Shown here: positions 1-8,823 of the stretch, piece by piece
How positions within the stretch are numbered: position 1 is the stretch's first letter
How the letters are laid out: each line of letters starts with the position of its first letter
Source: Tannerellaceae bacterium
Lineage (GTDB): Bacteria; Bacteroidota; Bacteroidia; Bacteroidales; Tannerellaceae
NCBI GenBank assembly: GCA_020860805.1
Contig: JAJBTP010000101.1
Span: forward strand, 1 to 16,738
Length of the DNA: 16,738 bases
Direction of reading: 5' to 3'
Program-made: the position numbers and the translations under genes
Notes under the pieces: generated by a model
The model's input: the letters and a program-made list of their open reading frames with translations, nothing else
Told to the model about the DNA's origin: nothing
Database searches by the model: none

Positions 1-24
1 ATCTCCTATACCATATTTTTTATT

Positions 25-32
25 TACATTTG
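25..32 (+). promoter_or_regulatory. Predicted -7 promoter box for the aminopeptidase gene
   Basis: TACATTTG is a perfect match to the Bacteroidota sigma-ABfr -7 consensus TAnnTTTG. It lies 28 nt before the ATG at 61, which would leave a short leader of roughly 20 nt. The -33 element would fall at the very edge of the window, so it cannot be judged. The box is seen directly; promoter function is inferred. Confidence 0.5.
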
Positions 33-60
33 TGTAAGTCAAAATTTAATTCATAACCTT

Positions 61-1845
61 ATGAACACAACGATTTCCGAACGAGTAACCTTGTTAGGGG
101 AACAGATGAAAAAGCATCAGATAGATGCCTATATTCTCTCCGGTTCAGACCCCCATTTAAGTGAATATCCTGCAGATTGCTGGAAAGTCCGTGAATGGAT
201 TTCCGGATTTAATGGCTCAGCCGGTACAATAGTGATTACAGCCGGAAAAGCAGGTTTATGGACCGATTTACGCTATTTCCTTCAGGCAGAAGAACAACTG
301 GCAGGAACAGGAATTGAACTATACAAACAGTTACCCGGTACAATTACTATCCCACAGTTTATCGTACAGGAAATAGGAAAAGGTGGTACGGCCGGATTAA
401 ACGGAGAAACCTTTAGTGTAGCAGAGTTCAGGAAATTGGATGCCGTATTCAGCCGCAAAAATATCCGGATTAAAACATCTGTAGACCTGATTAAAGAAAT
501 CTGGAACAACCGCCCGGAAATTCCCACAAATAAAATATTTGAATTACCTGTTGAAATTACCGGTATGTCTACCGGTGATAAGCTGGACCTAATCAATAAT
601 AAATTAAGAGAAACGGGAGCAGACTGTACAATTCTGGGAGCACTCGACGATATAGCATGGACTTTCAACATACGGGGGAATGACGTTCCTTATAATCCGG
701 TTGCAGTCAGCTACGCCTTCATTTCGGAAGAAGAACGGATACCCTTTATTTTACCGCAAAAACTAACACAGGATATCAGTGAGAACCTGAAAAAAGAAGG
801 AGTCATATTAGCAGATTATTCACGAATCGGTAATTATCTGGCACGTTTACCGGAAAAAACAAGAGTACTGGTAGATGTGAATAAAACCAACAAAGCTCTA
901 TATGATGGCATTCCGGAGCATTGTAGAATCATAGAAGAAATGTCGCCGGTCATCCTTTTAAAAAGTATCAAAAATGAAACAGAAACAGAGGGTTTCAGAA
1001 AAGCAGTTATCCGTGACGGAGTAGCTCTAACCCGGTTCAACTGGTGGCTGGAACAACAGATGACTTGTGGAAATCCGGTCACAGAATTAACTGCATCCGA
1101 AAAGCTAACCGCTTTCCGTAGCGAGCAATCGCTCTATATTATGGATAGTTTCCAGTCCATAATCGGGTATGCGGAACACGGAGCCTTTGTGCATTACGCA
1201 CCCAGGCAGGAGTCCGCTTCTACTTTACGCCCTGAAAACCTTTTACTTATGGACTCCGGCGGACAATATCTGGATGGTACAACAGATATCACCCGCACCA
1301 TTTCATTAGGAGAACCGACAGAACAGATGAAAAAAGATTTCACACGGGTTCTGAAAGGAATGATTAGTCTGGCTAAATCGAGATTTCCGGCAGGTACCCG
1401 TGGCAGTCAATTAGATATACTGGCCCGCAAAGCCTTGTGGGATGCCGGTATCAATTATCTGCATGGAACCGGACATGGCATCGGCCACTGCCTGAATGTT
1501 CATGAAGGTCCACAAAATATCCGTATGGAAGAAAATCCGGTCAGACTACAACCAGGTATGGTATTAAGTGACGAACCGGGCATTTACCGGACCGGAGAAT
1601 ACGGAATCCGCATCGAAAATATGCTTCTTGTACGTGAAGACAGTGAAACAGAGTTCGGCAAATTTTATTCCTTTGAAACACTGACACTCTGTCCCATAGA
1701 TACTTCTCTGATTCTCGTAAATATGTTATCCGCAAGAGAACAGGCCTGGCTTAATAAATACCATCAGAAAGTATATGATAAACTAAGTCCATTTCTGAAC
1801 GAAGAAGAACAGAAATGGTTAAAAGAAAAAACGAAAGAAATTTAA
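61..1845 (+). CDS. Xaa-Pro aminopeptidase (aminopeptidase P, M24B family)
   Basis: This is a cytosolic metallopeptidase that removes the N-terminal residue from peptides with proline in second position. The 594-residue length and architecture match the long three-domain aminopeptidase P (XPNPEP1-like): two creatinase-type N-terminal domains (about 1-320), a pita-bread M24 catalytic domain (about 320-540) and the M24 C-terminal domain (about 540-594). All metal ligands expected for the family are visible: D398 and D409 in the DSGGQYLDGTTD motif, H472 in HGTGHGIGH, E505 in SDEPGIY and E519 in IRIEN. H468 and H481 match the conserved catalytic histidines. No signal peptide is seen. The ATG at 61 follows a good promoter box, and the N-terminus aligns with the start of the creatinase domain. 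It is the first gene of a plus-strand run of three. Peptide salvage is the likely role; the exact substrate range is not visible. Confidence 0.93.
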   Translation: MNTTISERVTLLGEQMKKHQIDAYILSGSDPHLSEYPADCWKVREWISGFNGSAGTIVITAGKAGLWTDLRYFLQAEEQLAGTGIELYKQLPGTITIPQFIVQEIGKGGTAGLNGETFSVAEFRKLDAVFSRKNIRIKTSVDLIKEIWNNRPEIPTNKIFELPVEITGMSTGDKLDLINNKLRETGADCTILGALDDIAWTFNIRGNDVPYNPVAVSYAFISEEERIPFILPQKLTQDISENLKKEGVILADYSRIGNYLARLPEKTRVLVDVNKTNKALYDGIPEHCRIIEEMSPVILLKSIKNETETEGFRKAVIRDGVALTRFNWWLEQQMTCGNPVTELTASEKLTAFRSEQSLYIMDSFQSIIGYAEHGAFVHYAPRQESASTLRPENLLLMDSGGQYLDGTTDITRTISLGEPTEQMKKDFTRVLKGMISLAKSRFPAGTRGSQLDILARKALWDAGINYLHGTGHGIGHCLNVHEGPQNIRMEENPVRLQPGMVLSDEPGIYRTGEYGIRIENMLLVREDSETEFGKFYSFETLTLCPIDTSLILVNMLSAREQAWLNKYHQKVYDKLSPFLNEEEQKWLKEKTKEI

Positions 1846-1873
1846 TTCAGTAGTAAGGAAGCATGAAGTCAAG

Positions 1874-1941
1874 AATTCTTTAACTATTCTTTCTATTCTT
1901 TTAACTTCCTAACTTCTTACTCCTTTAACTTCTAAAAATAT
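1874..1941. repeat. G-free, pyrimidine-rich degenerate tandem repeat
   Basis: The plus strand has no G from 1874 to 1941. It is built from imperfect repeats of a TTAACTTC or TTCTTTAACT-like unit, running up to the start codon of the next gene. It replaces any recognisable Shine-Dalgarno sequence. Low-complexity runs of this kind occur between genes in Bacteroidota; I cannot assign a function. Confidence 0.6.
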
Positions 1942-2467
1942 GGCTTTAATAAAATCAGTAAGAGGATTTACTCCTATTATAGGAGAGGAGACCTATCTGG
2001 CCGATAATGCAACGATTATCGGAGATGTAGAGATAGGAGAAGGTTGTAGTGTTTGGTTTGGGGCCGTTTTACGGGGAGATGTTAACTCCATTCGCATAGG
2101 AAACGGAGTTAACATACAGGATGGTTCTGTTTTACACACTCTTTATCAAAAATCTACTATTGAAATTGGTAACAATGTTTCCATTGGACATAATGTAACA
2201 ATTCACGGTGCAAAAATCTGTGATGGTGCTTTAGTAGGTATGGGTTCAGTTATTCTGGATAATGCTGTCATTGGTGAAGGAGCCATTATTGCAGCCGGTT
2301 CGGTTATTCTGAGTAAAACCATTGTGGAACCCGGTAGTATATATGCTGGAGTACCTGCTAAATTTGTAAAAAAAGTAGATCCGGAACAGGCAAAAGAAAT
2401 TAATCAAAAAATTGCAAACAATTATCACATGTATGCCTCCTGGTGCCAGGAAGAAGATGAAAATTAA
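1940..2467 (+). CDS. Gamma-carbonic anhydrase-like hexapeptide-repeat protein
   Basis: A 175-residue left-handed beta-helix protein of the gamma-carbonic anhydrase / YrdA / PaaY / CaiE family. Hexapeptide repeats with small or hydrophobic residues every sixth position run from about residue 12 to 135 (for example IGDVEIGEG and IGEGAIIAAGS), followed by a C-terminal helix of about 145-170. The three metal-binding histidines of the family are present: H66 (in VLHTL), H84 and H89 (in IGHNVTIHG), so a trimer with metal sites at the subunit interfaces is expected. The Glu residues that act as proton shuttles in the archaeal Cam enzyme were not identified, so carbonic anhydrase activity is possible but not certain; many YrdA-type members have no proven reaction. 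It begins 94 nt after the aminopeptidase and 26 nt before the lipoprotein gene, so co-transcription is plausible. No signal peptide is visible. Confidence 0.88.
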   Translation: MALIKSVRGFTPIIGEETYLADNATIIGDVEIGEGCSVWFGAVLRGDVNSIRIGNGVNIQDGSVLHTLYQKSTIEIGNNVSIGHNVTIHGAKICDGALVGMGSVILDNAVIGEGAIIAAGSVILSKTIVEPGSIYAGVPAKFVKKVDPEQAKEINQKIANNYHMYASWCQEEDEN

Positions 2468-2493
2468 TTCTATATACTAAACATTAAACAACA

Positions 2494-3615
2494 ATGAAAG
2501 CACGTATTAACAAATTGTCGTCTGTTATAGTACTGTCGACAACACTACTTTTCTGTAGTTGTAGAACAAATGAAGAGATAAAAACCATGGACTTTAATCC
2601 TGTTCCTCTCTTCAATCCCCCTTCTTATATCTGCTATAAGGCTCCTTCTACCATCACAATTGATGGAAAATTATCCCCGGGAGAATGGGATACTATACCC
2701 TGGACAGATGATTTTACGGATATTGAAGGAGACAAACGTCCCGCTCCTTTTTACCAGACACGTGCAAAAATGGCATGGAATAAAGAAGGGATGTTCTTTG
2801 CTGTTTTGATGGAGGAACCACATGTCTGGGGAACTATCACAGAACACGATGCTGTTATCTATCATGACAACGACTTCGAAATATTCCTGAATCCTTCCAA
2901 TGATACCCACAACTACCTCGAATTTGAAATTAATGCATTAGGCACTGTATGGGATTTATACCTAAGCAAACCTTACAGAGATCCGAATCATACCATTTTG
3001 GACAACTTCGAATTTGCCGGTATGAAAACAGCTGTGTATGTAGACGGTACAATAAATAACCCAAAGGATACAGATAAATCCTGGAGCGTAGAAGTATTCA
3101 TACCCTGGAAATCCATATATGAAGTAATGCGGGGAAAAGATAGACCGGTTGCAGGTGAACACATGCGGGTTAATTTCTCCCGTGTACAGTGGACAACAGA
3201 AGTTCAGAATGGAAAGTATGTTAAAGTTCCTATCGGAGGAGAAAGCAGTATCCGTGAATATAATTGGGTATGGGCTCCCACCGGTGTTATCAATATTCAC
3301 CTACCTGAATTCTGGGGCTATGTTCAGTTTTCCGACAAAATAGCAGGAACAGGTACTGACGAATTCAGTAAAAATCCTGACGAAGACATCAAATGGGCTT
3401 TACGTAATTTATATTACCGCCAGCAACAATACCTATCAGAATATGGTAAATATGCCGATAATATATTGGCTTTAAAGCCGGAAGAAGTATGTGGAAACGA
3501 GTTAGCAGGTAAAGCAAAGCTATATAATACATTATCCATGTATGAAATCACCCTCCCCTCTCCAACCGGTAAAACATGGCATATCCGTGAAGACGGATTA
3601 GTATGGAGTCATTAA
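2494..3615 (+). CDS. Lipoprotein with CBM9-like carbohydrate-binding domain
   Basis: A 373-residue predicted lipoprotein. The N-terminus has a basic start, a hydrophobic core (residues 8-20) and a Cys-rich lipobox (FCSC, probable lipidated Cys23). A domain resembling the CBM9-like family found in many Bacteroidota proteins spans about 54-265. It shows the typical opening ITIDGKLSPGEWD, then WNKEGMFFAVLMEEPHVWG, the DNDFEIFLNP strand and YLEFEINALGTVWDL. The C-terminal tail (about 295-373) carries an YYRQQQYLSEYGKYADN stretch, a pattern often seen after this domain in Bacteroidota. Sugar or polymer binding at the cell surface or in the periplasm is inferred from the fold; the ligand is unknown and no catalytic domain is present. 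It is last in the plus-strand run and ends opposite waaA, with a GC-rich hairpin between the two genes. Confidence 0.8.
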   Translation: MKARINKLSSVIVLSTTLLFCSCRTNEEIKTMDFNPVPLFNPPSYICYKAPSTITIDGKLSPGEWDTIPWTDDFTDIEGDKRPAPFYQTRAKMAWNKEGMFFAVLMEEPHVWGTITEHDAVIYHDNDFEIFLNPSNDTHNYLEFEINALGTVWDLYLSKPYRDPNHTILDNFEFAGMKTAVYVDGTINNPKDTDKSWSVEVFIPWKSIYEVMRGKDRPVAGEHMRVNFSRVQWTTEVQNGKYVKVPIGGESSIREYNWVWAPTGVINIHLPEFWGYVQFSDKIAGTGTDEFSKNPDEDIKWALRNLYYRQQQYLSEYGKYADNILALKPEEVCGNELAGKAKLYNTLSMYEITLPSPTGKTWHIREDGLVWSH

Positions 3616-3644
3616 TAGGTCAATCCGGTAAAAATAGAAACATT

Positions 3645-3676
3645 TCCTGTTCCCCGCGAAAGCGGGGACCGCAGGA
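3645..3676. terminator. GC-rich hairpin with GAAA tetraloop between convergent genes
   Basis: A 7-bp stem (3651-3657 with 3662-3668) closes a GAAA tetraloop. It is extended, after a small asymmetric internal loop, by a second 5-bp stem (3645-3649 with 3672-3676). It sits between the convergent lipoprotein and waaA genes. Neither side has the long T-run of a classical intrinsic terminator, so termination is inferred from position and strength only. It is far richer in GC than its surroundings. Confidence 0.5.
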
Positions 3677-3724
3677 GAACTCCCTGTTCCGCCCCTAATG
3701 CGAATTCTATCTTTACCAACAAAG

Positions 3725-4969
3725 TTAAAAATTTGATTTCAAATCTATTATCTGCAGGATCCGGTCAGTAGCACCGGCATTTGTATGGATATATTCACCG
3801 GCTACATGACCGGCTTCAGCCAGTAAATCCTGATAAGTCAACAAATTATTCATTTGTTCCGTAAATGTTTCCTCATCTGTTACCGGAAAAGCCCCACCTA
3901 ATGCCACCAGGTCACGGGCTTCTCTAAACTTCTGGTATTTAGGGCCAAACACTACAGGAATACCATACACAGCTGCTTCTGTAATATTATGAATACCAGC
4001 ACCAAATCCTCCCCCAATATAAGCCATGTCACCATACCGATAAATAGAAGATAAAAGTCCAAATCCATCCATAATCAAACATTCGCGTGTATGAATATTC
4101 TTCTCATTCACATCTGAAAGACGAATGGAAGGACGTTTCAGTAAAGACTGGATATATAAAAGATGTTCCCGGTCTATCTCATGTGGAGCAATAATCAACC
4201 GGATGTCCGGATGCGCATTAAAATAAGGAATCAGAATCTCTTCATCCTGTGGCCAGGAACTTCCTACGATAAGTATACGCTGCCCTTTTTGCTTACCTAA
4301 CCGAACAAACTCCTCAATGGCCGGAACGTTTTTTGCCATTTTCTGAACATCCAGGACTCTGTCAAAACGGGTATCTCCACAAACTGTTGTATTGGTTATA
4401 CCATAGGCAGCCAGCAATTTCCGGGAATCCTCATCCTGCAGAAAAATATGCCTGTAGTAACTCAGTACTTTCCGGTACGGTTTCCCATACCAACGGAAAA
4501 AAGGTTGCTCTTTTCTGAAAATAGCAGAAATAATATAAGTAGGAATATGACGCTTATGTAACTCCGTCAGATAATTAGCCCAGAATTCATACTTTATGAA
4601 AATAGCCATAACCGGATTCGCCAGATTCAAAAACTTCCGGACTTTATAGGGAGTATCAAAAGGTAAATAACAAATGACATCTGCTTCTCCATAATTTTTC
4701 CGGACTTCATAGCCGGAAGAAGAAAAGAAGGTCAATAATATTTTATACTCCGGATAATCCTTTTTAATTTTCTCGATCATGGGGCGCCCCTGTTCAAACT
4801 CTCCCAGAGAAGCTGCATGAAACCAGATATATTTAGCGTTTTTATCTATCTTTTCCCGAAGAATTCCATTAGTCCTCCACTGGCCGAAACGCATCATTCT
4901 TGCTTTCCGGTGAAATGGATAAAGCAATTCCACACATAAAGCATACAGATGAATGAGAAGGGTATACAT
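3725..4969 (-). CDS. waaA: 3-deoxy-D-manno-octulosonic acid (Kdo) transferase
   Basis: This GT30 membrane-associated glycosyltransferase adds Kdo from CMP-Kdo to lipid IVA, the first step of lipopolysaccharide core assembly at the inner face of the cytoplasmic membrane. The 414 residues match the usual length. Residues 1-18 form the hydrophobic membrane-anchoring start. The catalytic glutamate motif follows as HAASLGEFEQG, with E57 the expected base. The C-terminal Rossmann half carries the nucleotide-sugar signature GGGFGAGIHNITEAAVYG and then PVVFGPKYQKF. It starts 5 nt after the gltX stop, and an AAGGA ribosome-binding site overlaps that stop (TAAGGACT-ATG), so the two are almost certainly co-transcribed and perhaps translationally coupled. 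One Kdo or two cannot be told from sequence. No defects are seen. Confidence 0.93.
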   Translation of the reverse strand: MYTLLIHLYALCVELLYPFHRKARMMRFGQWRTNGILREKIDKNAKYIWFHAASLGEFEQGRPMIEKIKKDYPEYKILLTFFSSSGYEVRKNYGEADVICYLPFDTPYKVRKFLNLANPVMAIFIKYEFWANYLTELHKRHIPTYIISAIFRKEQPFFRWYGKPYRKVLSYYRHIFLQDEDSRKLLAAYGITNTTVCGDTRFDRVLDVQKMAKNVPAIEEFVRLGKQKGQRILIVGSSWPQDEEILIPYFNAHPDIRLIIAPHEIDREHLLYIQSLLKRPSIRLSDVNEKNIHTRECLIMDGFGLLSSIYRYGDMAYIGGGFGAGIHNITEAAVYGIPVVFGPKYQKFREARDLVALGGAFPVTDEETFTEQMNNLLTYQDLLAEAGHVAGEYIHTNAGATDRILQIIDLKSNF

Positions 4970-4974
4970 AGTCC

Positions 4975-6492
4975 TTATTTTAAACGTTCTACCGCTTTTT
5001 GTATCCGTTCAATGGTTTCTTTTTTACCAATTGTTTCTGTTATATCAAAAATATGTGGACCTTTAGGTGCCCCCACCAAAGCCAAACGGGTTGCATTCAT
5101 GATATTCCCTAAATGATACCCTTTTTCTTCAATCCAGCCTTTTACGACTTCTTCTGTGTGATGAGATTCAAAAGGTTCGCAATTATTCAGGATATCTACC
5201 AGTTCAGTAAGTTGAGAAGCAGAATCAGCTTTCCAGCGTTTTTTTACAGTCTTTTCATCATACTCTGTAGGAGCTACAAAGAAAAAAGCCCCTTGTTCCC
5301 ATAATTCTTTGACAAAATTAACCCGTTCTTTTATCAATCCGACCACTTTTTCCACATAGGATAATTCAGCCTGTATACCTTCTGCATACAGAACCGACAT
5401 AAATAAAGAAGCGATCTCAGAGGTCTCCTTTTGTTGAATATATTCATGGTTGAACCATTTCCCTTTTTCATAGTCAAACTTTGCACCACTTTTACTACAT
5501 CTGGCCAGGTCAAATAAACGGATAAGTTCATTTATATCCATTAATTCCTGATCATTTCCGGGATTCCATCCTAACAGAGCCAGGAAATTAACAACCGCTT
5601 CCGGCACATATCCACTTTCACGGTATCCGGAAGAAACCTCTCCACTTTTCGGGTCTTTCCATTCCAAAGGAAAAACCGGAAATCCTAACCGGTCACCATC
5701 CCGCTTACTTAATTTTCCGTTTCCTTCCGGTTTCAGCAGCAAAGGTAAATGAGCAAACTGAGGCATTGTATCCAGCCATCCCAGGCTACGATATAATAAG
5801 ACATGCAACGGAGCACTGGGTAACCACTCTTCACCCCGGATTACATGGGTTACTTCCATCAGATGGTCGTCCACAATATTTGCCAGGTGATAAGTCGGTA
5901 ATCCATCTGCCGATTTATATAAAACTTTATCATCCAGTACAGAAGAATTGATAACTACATCTCCCCGGATTACGTCCTGGACATATATATCTTCTCTGGG
6001 CTCAATTTTAATACGTACTACATATTTTTCACCCGCAGCTATCAGTTGTTGTACTTCCTGTGCCGGTAAAGTCAGTGAGTTACGCATCTTCAAACGGATG
6101 GATGCATCGTACTGAAAGTTAGCTATCTCCTTTCGTTTGGCATCCAGTTCTTCCGGAGTATCAAAAGCTATATAAGCAAGGCCCTCTGTAATCAGTTGGT
6201 CTACATACTTTTTATAAATATCTTTCCGTTCACTCTGGCGGTAAGGTCCGTAGTTTCCACCAAATCCGGGACCTTCATCAAAACGAATTCCCAGCCAGGT
6301 TAATGCTTCGATAATATACTCTTCAGCACCCGGCACGAAACGTTGTGAATCAGTATCTTCAATCCGGAGAATCAAATCACCGTTATTTTGTTTAGCAAAT
6401 AAATAATTGTATAGTGCTGTACGGACACCTCCTATATGTAACGGGCCGGTAGGGCTGGGAGCAAAACGAACCCTTACTTTTCTTTGAGTCAT
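4975..6492 (-). CDS. gltX: Glutamyl-tRNA synthetase
   Basis: A class I aminoacyl-tRNA synthetase charging tRNA-Glu in the cytosol. The 505 residues include the catalytic Rossmann fold opening VRVRFAPSPTG, the HIGH motif as HIGG (19-22), and the KMSKS loop as KLSKR (260-264). The anticodon-binding helical domain fills about residues 330-505. Directly after KLSKR is an insertion with GDRLGFPVFPLEW, a feature I associate with Bacteroidota GltX. Whether it is discriminating (tRNA-Glu only) is not decidable here. It heads the gltX-waaA transcription unit and is divergent from the HD phosphodiesterase gene, sharing a 104-bp intergenic region with a good -7 box. The ATG at 6492 sits just before the conserved VRVRFAPSPTG and fits the family start. 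Confidence 0.97.
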   Translation of the reverse strand: MTQRKVRVRFAPSPTGPLHIGGVRTALYNYLFAKQNNGDLILRIEDTDSQRFVPGAEEYIIEALTWLGIRFDEGPGFGGNYGPYRQSERKDIYKKYVDQLITEGLAYIAFDTPEELDAKRKEIANFQYDASIRLKMRNSLTLPAQEVQQLIAAGEKYVVRIKIEPREDIYVQDVIRGDVVINSSVLDDKVLYKSADGLPTYHLANIVDDHLMEVTHVIRGEEWLPSAPLHVLLYRSLGWLDTMPQFAHLPLLLKPEGNGKLSKRDGDRLGFPVFPLEWKDPKSGEVSSGYRESGYVPEAVVNFLALLGWNPGNDQELMDINELIRLFDLARCSKSGAKFDYEKGKWFNHEYIQQKETSEIASLFMSVLYAEGIQAELSYVEKVVGLIKERVNFVKELWEQGAFFFVAPTEYDEKTVKKRWKADSASQLTELVDILNNCEPFESHHTEEVVKGWIEEKGYHLGNIMNATRLALVGAPKGPHIFDITETIGKKETIERIQKAVERLK

Positions 6493-6518
6493 AACCTTTG
6501 CTTATTGTAATATTGCGG

Positions 6519-6526
6519 CAAAAGTA
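6519..6526 (-). promoter_or_regulatory. Predicted -7 promoter box for gltX-waaA
   Basis: Read on the minus strand this is TACTTTTG, a perfect TAnnTTTG match, 26 nt before the gltX ATG. A TTTA that could serve as a -33 element lies 18 nt upstream (6548-6545). The leader would be only about 20 nt. The match is seen directly; function is inferred. Confidence 0.55.
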
Positions 6527-6558
6527 GAGTATTTTTTTTCATACTAAACTTTTTTCCG

Positions 6559-6566
6559 TACATTTC
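6559..6566 (+). promoter_or_regulatory. Possible -7 promoter box for the HD phosphodiesterase
   Basis: TACATTTC matches TAnnTTTG at seven of eight positions and lies 30 nt before the ATG at 6597. A run of T (6532-6539) occupies the -33 region, where no clear TTTG is present. If real, it overlaps back-to-back with the gltX promoter. Confidence 0.3.
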
Positions 6567-6596
6567 GCTTCTAAAACTGTAGCTATAACAATAGAG

Positions 6597-8633
6597 ATGA
6601 AACTGAAAAAAATTAATATACCCGTTTCCATTTACTTTCTAATAACTGCTTTACTCATTGCCTGGTTTTTCCCCAGAGAAGGAATTTTCCGTTATCAATT
6701 CAGTAAAGGAAGTCCATGGCGATATGAGCTACTTACGGCGCAGGCTAATTTTCCGATTCTGAAAACAGATGAAGAATTAAAGTCTGAGACCGACTCTGTC
6801 ATGAGTACATTCAAACCTTATTATTTGCTGGATAAAACCGTTGAAAGCAAAGAAATTGACAAGCTTCGTGAGCAATACAAACAAAACCGGAACCCGGAGA
6901 TTACTTCCGCTTATATGCAGTATATTGAAAACCGGTTAGTCCAATTGTACAACAACGGTATAATCTCTACGGAAGATTTTGAAAGGCTACGACAGGATCA
7001 AACAGATAAAGTGATGCTTGTTAATAACCGGGTAGCCGTAGAAAAATATAGTTCCGAGTTCTTCACCGTACGTACGGCCTACGAGTTTATTATCTATAAT
7101 GCACCGGCTTATTTAAACGATAACATCCTTAAGCAGTGTAATATTAATGAGTACCTGGAAGAAAACGTATTCTATGATGCAGATAAGTCTTCGCAGGCAC
7201 GCCTGGAACTGGAAAATAGTATAAATAAAACTAAAGGTTGGGTACAGGCCGGAGAAAGAATTGTAGACCGGGGAGAAATCATTGATACACATATTTATGA
7301 TGTATTAAACTCATTCAAAATATCCCATGAATCCAAAACCGGCGGTAGTCAGCGTCAGCAAATCATTATGTTAGGACAGTTTTGTCTGGTTGTCGGGATC
7401 CTTCTTTGCTTTTGGTTATATCTCGTTTCTTTCCGGCCACGGATTCTAGCCAATAAGAAAAATACAGTCTTCCTGCTCTGCTGTATTCTGGTCAGTTGTC
7501 TGATTACAGAATTCTGTGTAAGTAAAGGTTTATTCAACGTATATATTCTCCCCTATGCTATTGTACCCATTGTGGTACGTGTGTTTATAGATTCCCGGAC
7601 CTCGCTCTTTACCCATATTGTGATTGTTTTGCTTTGTTCTTTAATGGTACCTTTTCCCTTCGAATTCCTGTTTATGCAACTGGTAGCCGGTATGGTGGTC
7701 ACCTTCAGTCTGCGTGAGTTATCCGAACGTTCCGATCTGATCCGCTGTGCATTTTATATCTACTTATCGTATGCGGTTAGCTATTTAGGTATGACCATCA
7801 CCATGGAAGGAGACTGGAGCAAAATCAACTGGATAATGTTGCTCTATTTCGGTATTAATTTTATTCTGTTGATGTTTACTTACATTTTGGTATATATACT
7901 GGAAAAAGTATTCGGTTATGTATCCAGCATCACCCTGATAGAATTATCGAATACCAATTCACCTCTTTTAAAGAAATTATCGGAAATAGCACCGGCAACC
8001 TTCCAACACTCTTTACAGGTGTCCATCCTGGCATCAGAGGCAGCGGCCAGTATTGGTGCCAATGCACCTTTGGTACGTACCGGAGCATTATACCATGATA
8101 TTGGAAAAATGGTAAATCCTGCTTTCTTTACGGAAAATCAAACCAGTGTAAACCCACATGACCAGTTAAGCCTGAAAGAAAGTGCACAGGTGATTATTAA
8201 TCATGTGCCGGAAGGTGTTAAACTGGCGGAAAAAAACAAACTTCCCCAGGATATCATACGCTTTATCCGGACGCATCATGGATTAGGTAAAACCCGTTAT
8301 TTCTATAACACTTTTAAAAACAGATATCCGGACAAAGAGATTGACGAAGCGAAATTTACTTATCCGGGCCCGAACCCTTCAACCAAAGAGACGGCGATTT
8401 TGATGATGGCAGATGCTGTGGAAGCCGCGTCCCGAAGTTTGAAAGAACATACGGAAGAGAGCATCCGTGATTTGGTTACCAAAATTATCGACTCCCAGAT
8501 TGCAGACGGATTGATGAAAAATACGCCTCTTACCTACCGGGATGTCGAAAGAATTAAAGAAGTGTTTATCAAGCGTTTAAAAATCATGTATCATACCCGG
8601 ATTAGTTATCCTGAACTCAACAAAAAAAAATAA
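6597..8633 (+). CDS. Membrane HD-domain phosphodiesterase (PgpH / 7TMR-HD type)
   Basis: A 678-residue inner-membrane protein of the family whose studied members (PgpH of Listeria) hydrolyse cyclic di-AMP. The order is one N-terminal membrane segment (about 10-25), a large extracytoplasmic domain (about 30-245), a bundle of membrane helices (about 255-450) and a cytoplasmic HD domain (about 465-620). HD metal ligands are visible: H471 in FQHSLQ, H500-D501 in ALYHDIGKM, then the histidines of INHVPEG and RTHHG and the Asp of MADAVEAASR. The YHDIGK form marks the HDIG subgroup. Cyclic di-AMP turnover is inferred from family membership; no cyclase is in the window. The gene is divergent from gltX. 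Its TAA stop (8631-8633) is separated by one base from the terminal repeat of the adjoining non-coding element. No frameshift or missing residue is seen. Confidence 0.88.
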   Translation: MKLKKINIPVSIYFLITALLIAWFFPREGIFRYQFSKGSPWRYELLTAQANFPILKTDEELKSETDSVMSTFKPYYLLDKTVESKEIDKLREQYKQNRNPEITSAYMQYIENRLVQLYNNGIISTEDFERLRQDQTDKVMLVNNRVAVEKYSSEFFTVRTAYEFIIYNAPAYLNDNILKQCNINEYLEENVFYDADKSSQARLELENSINKTKGWVQAGERIVDRGEIIDTHIYDVLNSFKISHESKTGGSQRQQIIMLGQFCLVVGILLCFWLYLVSFRPRILANKKNTVFLLCCILVSCLITEFCVSKGLFNVYILPYAIVPIVVRVFIDSRTSLFTHIVIVLLCSLMVPFPFEFLFMQLVAGMVVTFSLRELSERSDLIRCAFYIYLSYAVSYLGMTITMEGDWSKINWIMLLYFGINFILLMFTYILVYILEKVFGYVSSITLIELSNTNSPLLKKLSEIAPATFQHSLQVSILASEAAASIGANAPLVRTGALYHDIGKMVNPAFFTENQTSVNPHDQLSLKESAQVIINHVPEGVKLAEKNKLPQDIIRFIRTHHGLGKTRYFYNTFKNRYPDKEIDEAKFTYPGPNPSTKETAILMMADAVEAASRSLKEHTEESIRDLVTKIIDSQIADGLMKNTPLTYRDVERIKEVFIKRLKIMYHTRISYPELNKKK

Positions 8634-8634
8634 A

Positions 8635-8656
8635 AAAACCTACACAACCTACACGC
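8635..8656 (-). repeat. Left terminal inverted repeat, 22 bp
   Basis: Read on the minus strand it is GCGTGTAGG, then TTGTGTAGG, then TTTT. It is identical base for base to 9245-9266 on the plus strand. It begins two bases after the stop codon of the HD phosphodiesterase. It contains two of the nonamers in tandem. Confidence 0.9.
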
Positions 8657-8690
8657 CTCCACGTAAGTACCTATATACCAAAACCATAAA

Positions 8691-8720
8691 GCGTGTATGG
8701 TTAAAAATAGAACATACACG
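8691..8720 (+). repeat. Left inner inverted repeat, 30 bp
   Basis: It matches the reverse complement of 9181-9210 at 28 of 30 positions, differing only at the second and tenth base. It is itself a short palindrome: CGTGTATG (8692-8699) faces CATACACG (8713-8720) across 13 A/T-rich bases. It therefore holds two oppositely oriented nonamers. Confidence 0.88.
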
Positions 8721-8823
8721 TTTTTGGGAAACCTACACGCAATACTCTTTTTATAAACAGTTATTAAAGGATTGTTTATTGATTGAACAAAAGAGAACAT
8801 CCGTTTATTAATATATTTTACAG

